From the NCBI RefSeq assembly GCF_003313505.1, contig NZ_QMHO01000010.1:62001-126000 (forward strand): 64,000 nucleotides of DNA, in the 5' to 3' direction. The DNA is from Pedobacter nanyangensis (lineage in GTDB: Bacteria; Bacteroidota; Bacteroidia; Sphingobacteriales; Sphingobacteriaceae). The notes under the pieces were generated by a model. It worked only from the letters and a program-made list of their open reading frames with translations. It did no database searches and was not told the origin of the DNA. The translations under genes and the position numbers were made by a program. Position 1 is the first letter of the stretch, and every line of letters begins with the position of its first letter. Below are positions 62,529 through 64,000 of this stretch, piece by piece.

Positions 62529-63362
62529 ATGAAAACAAAAACCAGGGTAGCCATACAAGGCATTAAAGCATCATTCCACGAAGAGGCAGCTTACAAATTC
62601 TTTGGCAGAGACATTGAAACGGTTGAATGCAATTCATTCAAACAAACTTGCGACATTTTAGATGAGGGCAAAGCTGATTTTGTGGTAATGGCTATCGAAA
62701 ACTCTATTGCCGGCAGCCTTTTGCCCAACTACACCTTAATTCGCGAATACAATTTCGCCGTAGTTGGCGAGGTTTACCTTCCCATTCAATTGCACTTATT
62801 GGCTTTACCAGGCGTAAAATTTGAAGACATTAAAATAGCGACCTCACACCCTATCGCCATCAGACAATGTGTTGATTTTTTTGAAGAATTCCCTCAAATA
62901 CAAGTTATTGAAGGCAACGATACCGCCGCTTGTGCAAAGAAAATCAAAGATGGCCAGTTAAAAGATACGGTTGCCATTGCCAATGCTTTAGCTGCCGAAA
63001 CCTATGGGCTCGACATTATTGAGCGAAGAATAGAATCGAACAAAAAGAACTTTACCCGTTTTTTAATTCTTAGAAAAGACAAAACCGAAGTAGAAAAAGG
63101 CATCAACAAAGCTTCTATTTGTTTTCAGGTGGGTCACCACGTTGGGGCGTTAAGCCAAGTGTTGCAAATATTCGCAGAGCTGAATGTGAATTTAACCAAA
63201 ATCCAATCTATGCCTGTACTGGGCCGCCGCAACGAGTACTATTTCTATGTAGATATTGAATGGAAAAACATTGAAAACTATGATGCGGCCATCAGAAAAG
63301 TATTAAAGTTCACGGTCAACTTCAACATCATGGGCGAGTACGTGAAAAATGATAAAGTGTAA
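62529..63362 (+). CDS. pheA: Prephenate dehydratase (phenylalanine biosynthesis)
   Basis: 277 aa from the ATG at 62529. A frame extension to 62475 would translate through the attenuator and is rejected. The catalytic domain (about 1-185) shows VAIQGIKASFHEEAAYKFF, MAIENSIAGSLLPNY and NFTRFLIL (the TRF motif). An ACT regulatory domain (about 195-277) includes VGALSQVLQIFAELNVNLTKIQS, the phenylalanine feedback site. It turns prephenate into phenylpyruvate. Expression is predicted to be controlled by the Phe/Tyr leader attenuator directly upstream. The DAHP synthase follows after 101 bp. Confidence 0.95.
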   Translation: MKTKTRVAIQGIKASFHEEAAYKFFGRDIETVECNSFKQTCDILDEGKADFVVMAIENSIAGSLLPNYTLIREYNFAVVGEVYLPIQLHLLALPGVKFEDIKIATSHPIAIRQCVDFFEEFPQIQVIEGNDTAACAKKIKDGQLKDTVAIANALAAETYGLDIIERRIESNKKNFTRFLILRKDKTEVEKGINKASICFQVGHHVGALSQVLQIFAELNVNLTKIQSMPVLGRRNEYYFYVDIEWKNIENYDAAIRKVLKFTVNFNIMGEYVKNDKV

Positions 63363-63463
63363 AACTAGAAAGTAAAAAATTAAAAAGCTGGATATCAAAT
63401 CTTGATCCCTGATACCCAAATCTCCATACTAAAAAATTATAAACAACATAAATATCCTAAAAA

Positions 63464-64000
63464 ATGAAACTAAGTTTAAACATCGAGCCTTTAGAAAACT
63501 GGCTGTCCGCTAAGAACCAGCCATTGTTAATTTCAGGTCCTTGCAGCGCTGAAACAGAAGATCAATTATTAACCACGGCACATTTATTGGCTGCTACTGG
63601 CAAAGTAAGTGTATTAAGAGCCGGTATTTGGAAACCTCGTACCCGTCCGGGAGAGTTTGAAGGTATTGGTAGCATTGGTTTAGAGTGGTTGAAACGAGCT
63701 AAAGCAGAAACTGGTTTGCCTACAGCAGTTGAGGTAGCCAACGCTAAGCACGTTGAGGAGGCTTTAGCAGCTGGTGTTGATATCCTTTGGATTGGTGCAC
63801 GTTCAACCGTAAACCCTTTCACTGTACAAGAAATTGCTGATGCCTTAAAAGGTCATGATGTACCTGTATTGGTGAAAAACCCAGTAAATCCTGATCTTCA
63901 ATTGTGGATTGGTGCGATTGAGCGTATCAACAAAGCCGGAATTACTAAAATTGGTGCAATCCACCGTGGTTTCTCTTCGTTCGAAAAATCTTCCTTCCGT
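63464..64000 (+). CDS. 3-deoxy-7-phosphoheptulonate synthase (DAHP synthase), partial
   Basis: The first 179 codons are visible from the ATG at 63464; the gene runs off the window. Motifs are LISGPCSAETEDQ, VLRAGIWKPRTRPGEFEGIG, AVEVANAKHVEEAL and VLVKNPVNPDLQLWIGAIERI, as in the KDO8P-synthase-like (AroA-beta) branch. Bacteroidota versions often carry a C-terminal chorismate mutase; that part would be outside the window. It is the first step of the shikimate pathway and follows pheA, so Phe/Tyr attenuation may extend to it. Confidence 0.94.
   Translation, partial: MKLSLNIEPLENWLSAKNQPLLISGPCSAETEDQLLTTAHLLAATGKVSVLRAGIWKPRTRPGEFEGIGSIGLEWLKRAKAETGLPTAVEVANAKHVEEALAAGVDILWIGARSTVNPFTVQEIADALKGHDVPVLVKNPVNPDLQLWIGAIERINKAGITKIGAIHRGFSSFEKSSFR

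Overview
The window is a chromosomal stretch of a Bacteroidota bacterium, most likely family Sphingobacteriaceae (Pedobacter-like). The evidence is direct: SusC/SusD pairs with SusE/F-type surface lipoproteins, a FecI-type ECF sigma factor next to a FecR-type gene, a fused CzcA-TolC efflux pump, CTnDOT-type conjugation gene fragments (DUF4134/TraE and DUF4133/TraF), and AT-rich intergenic DNA. The species assignment is inference.

Layout. 1-6.3 kb: a divalent-metal efflux operon on the minus strand (His-rich exported protein, CzcA-type RND pump fused to a TolC-like channel, RND adaptor, MFS transporter). 6.5-13.4 kb: a scarred accessory region with a cupin gene, a susC gene cut off by an IS21-like remnant, a strongly folded non-coding stretch (9420-9690), an orphan gene with two HTH-like repeats, an orphan four-helix membrane protein, and fragments of a response regulator, topB, traE and traF. 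13.4-20.2 kb: a tight minus-strand operon (isocitrate dehydrogenase, CutA/PII-like protein, small membrane protein, unknown protein, DUF6671-like protein, Sua5, carbonic-anhydrase-like protein, SbtA-type bicarbonate transporter, small membrane protein) with a divergent LysR regulator. I read it as a bicarbonate/CO2-linked module. 20.3-22.1 kb: more deletion scars (a fecR stub joined to a headless cytochrome c peroxidase) beside an intact ECF sigma factor. 22.5-27.6 kb: a TetR-ABC-HlyD-TolC export operon whose ABC protein has lost several ATPase motifs. 27.7-28.3 kb: a decayed exported-protein gene.

28.4-49.9 kb is a complete maltose/maltodextrin utilization locus: a LacI regulator, SusC/SusD importer, three surface or periplasmic binding proteins, a GH31 alpha-glucosidase, three GH13 enzymes, a GH65 phosphorylase, beta-phosphoglucomutase and an MFS sugar transporter. 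Two CGGGAACGTTCCCG palindromes lie between the regulator and susC. 50.2-52.1 kb holds a tyrosine integrase beside an intact CAU-anticodon tRNA gene and a decayed copy of that tRNA's 5' half. 52.2-64 kb is mostly housekeeping: HAD phosphatase, DUF962 protein, katG, a GreA/Rnk-like factor, a P-loop ATPase, proline dehydrogenase, an S4 protein, aroB, a sterol-desaturase-like enzyme, pheA and a DAHP synthase.

The two observations I rate highest are a Phe/Tyr/Trp-rich leader peptide with a three-segment attenuator in front of pheA, and the bicarbonate operon, in which a bicarbonate importer, a carbonic-anhydrase-like protein, a PII-like protein and two enzymes that consume (Sua5) or release (isocitrate dehydrogenase) inorganic carbon are co-transcribed. 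The folded stretch at 9.4-9.7 kb is the best candidate for an undescribed RNA.
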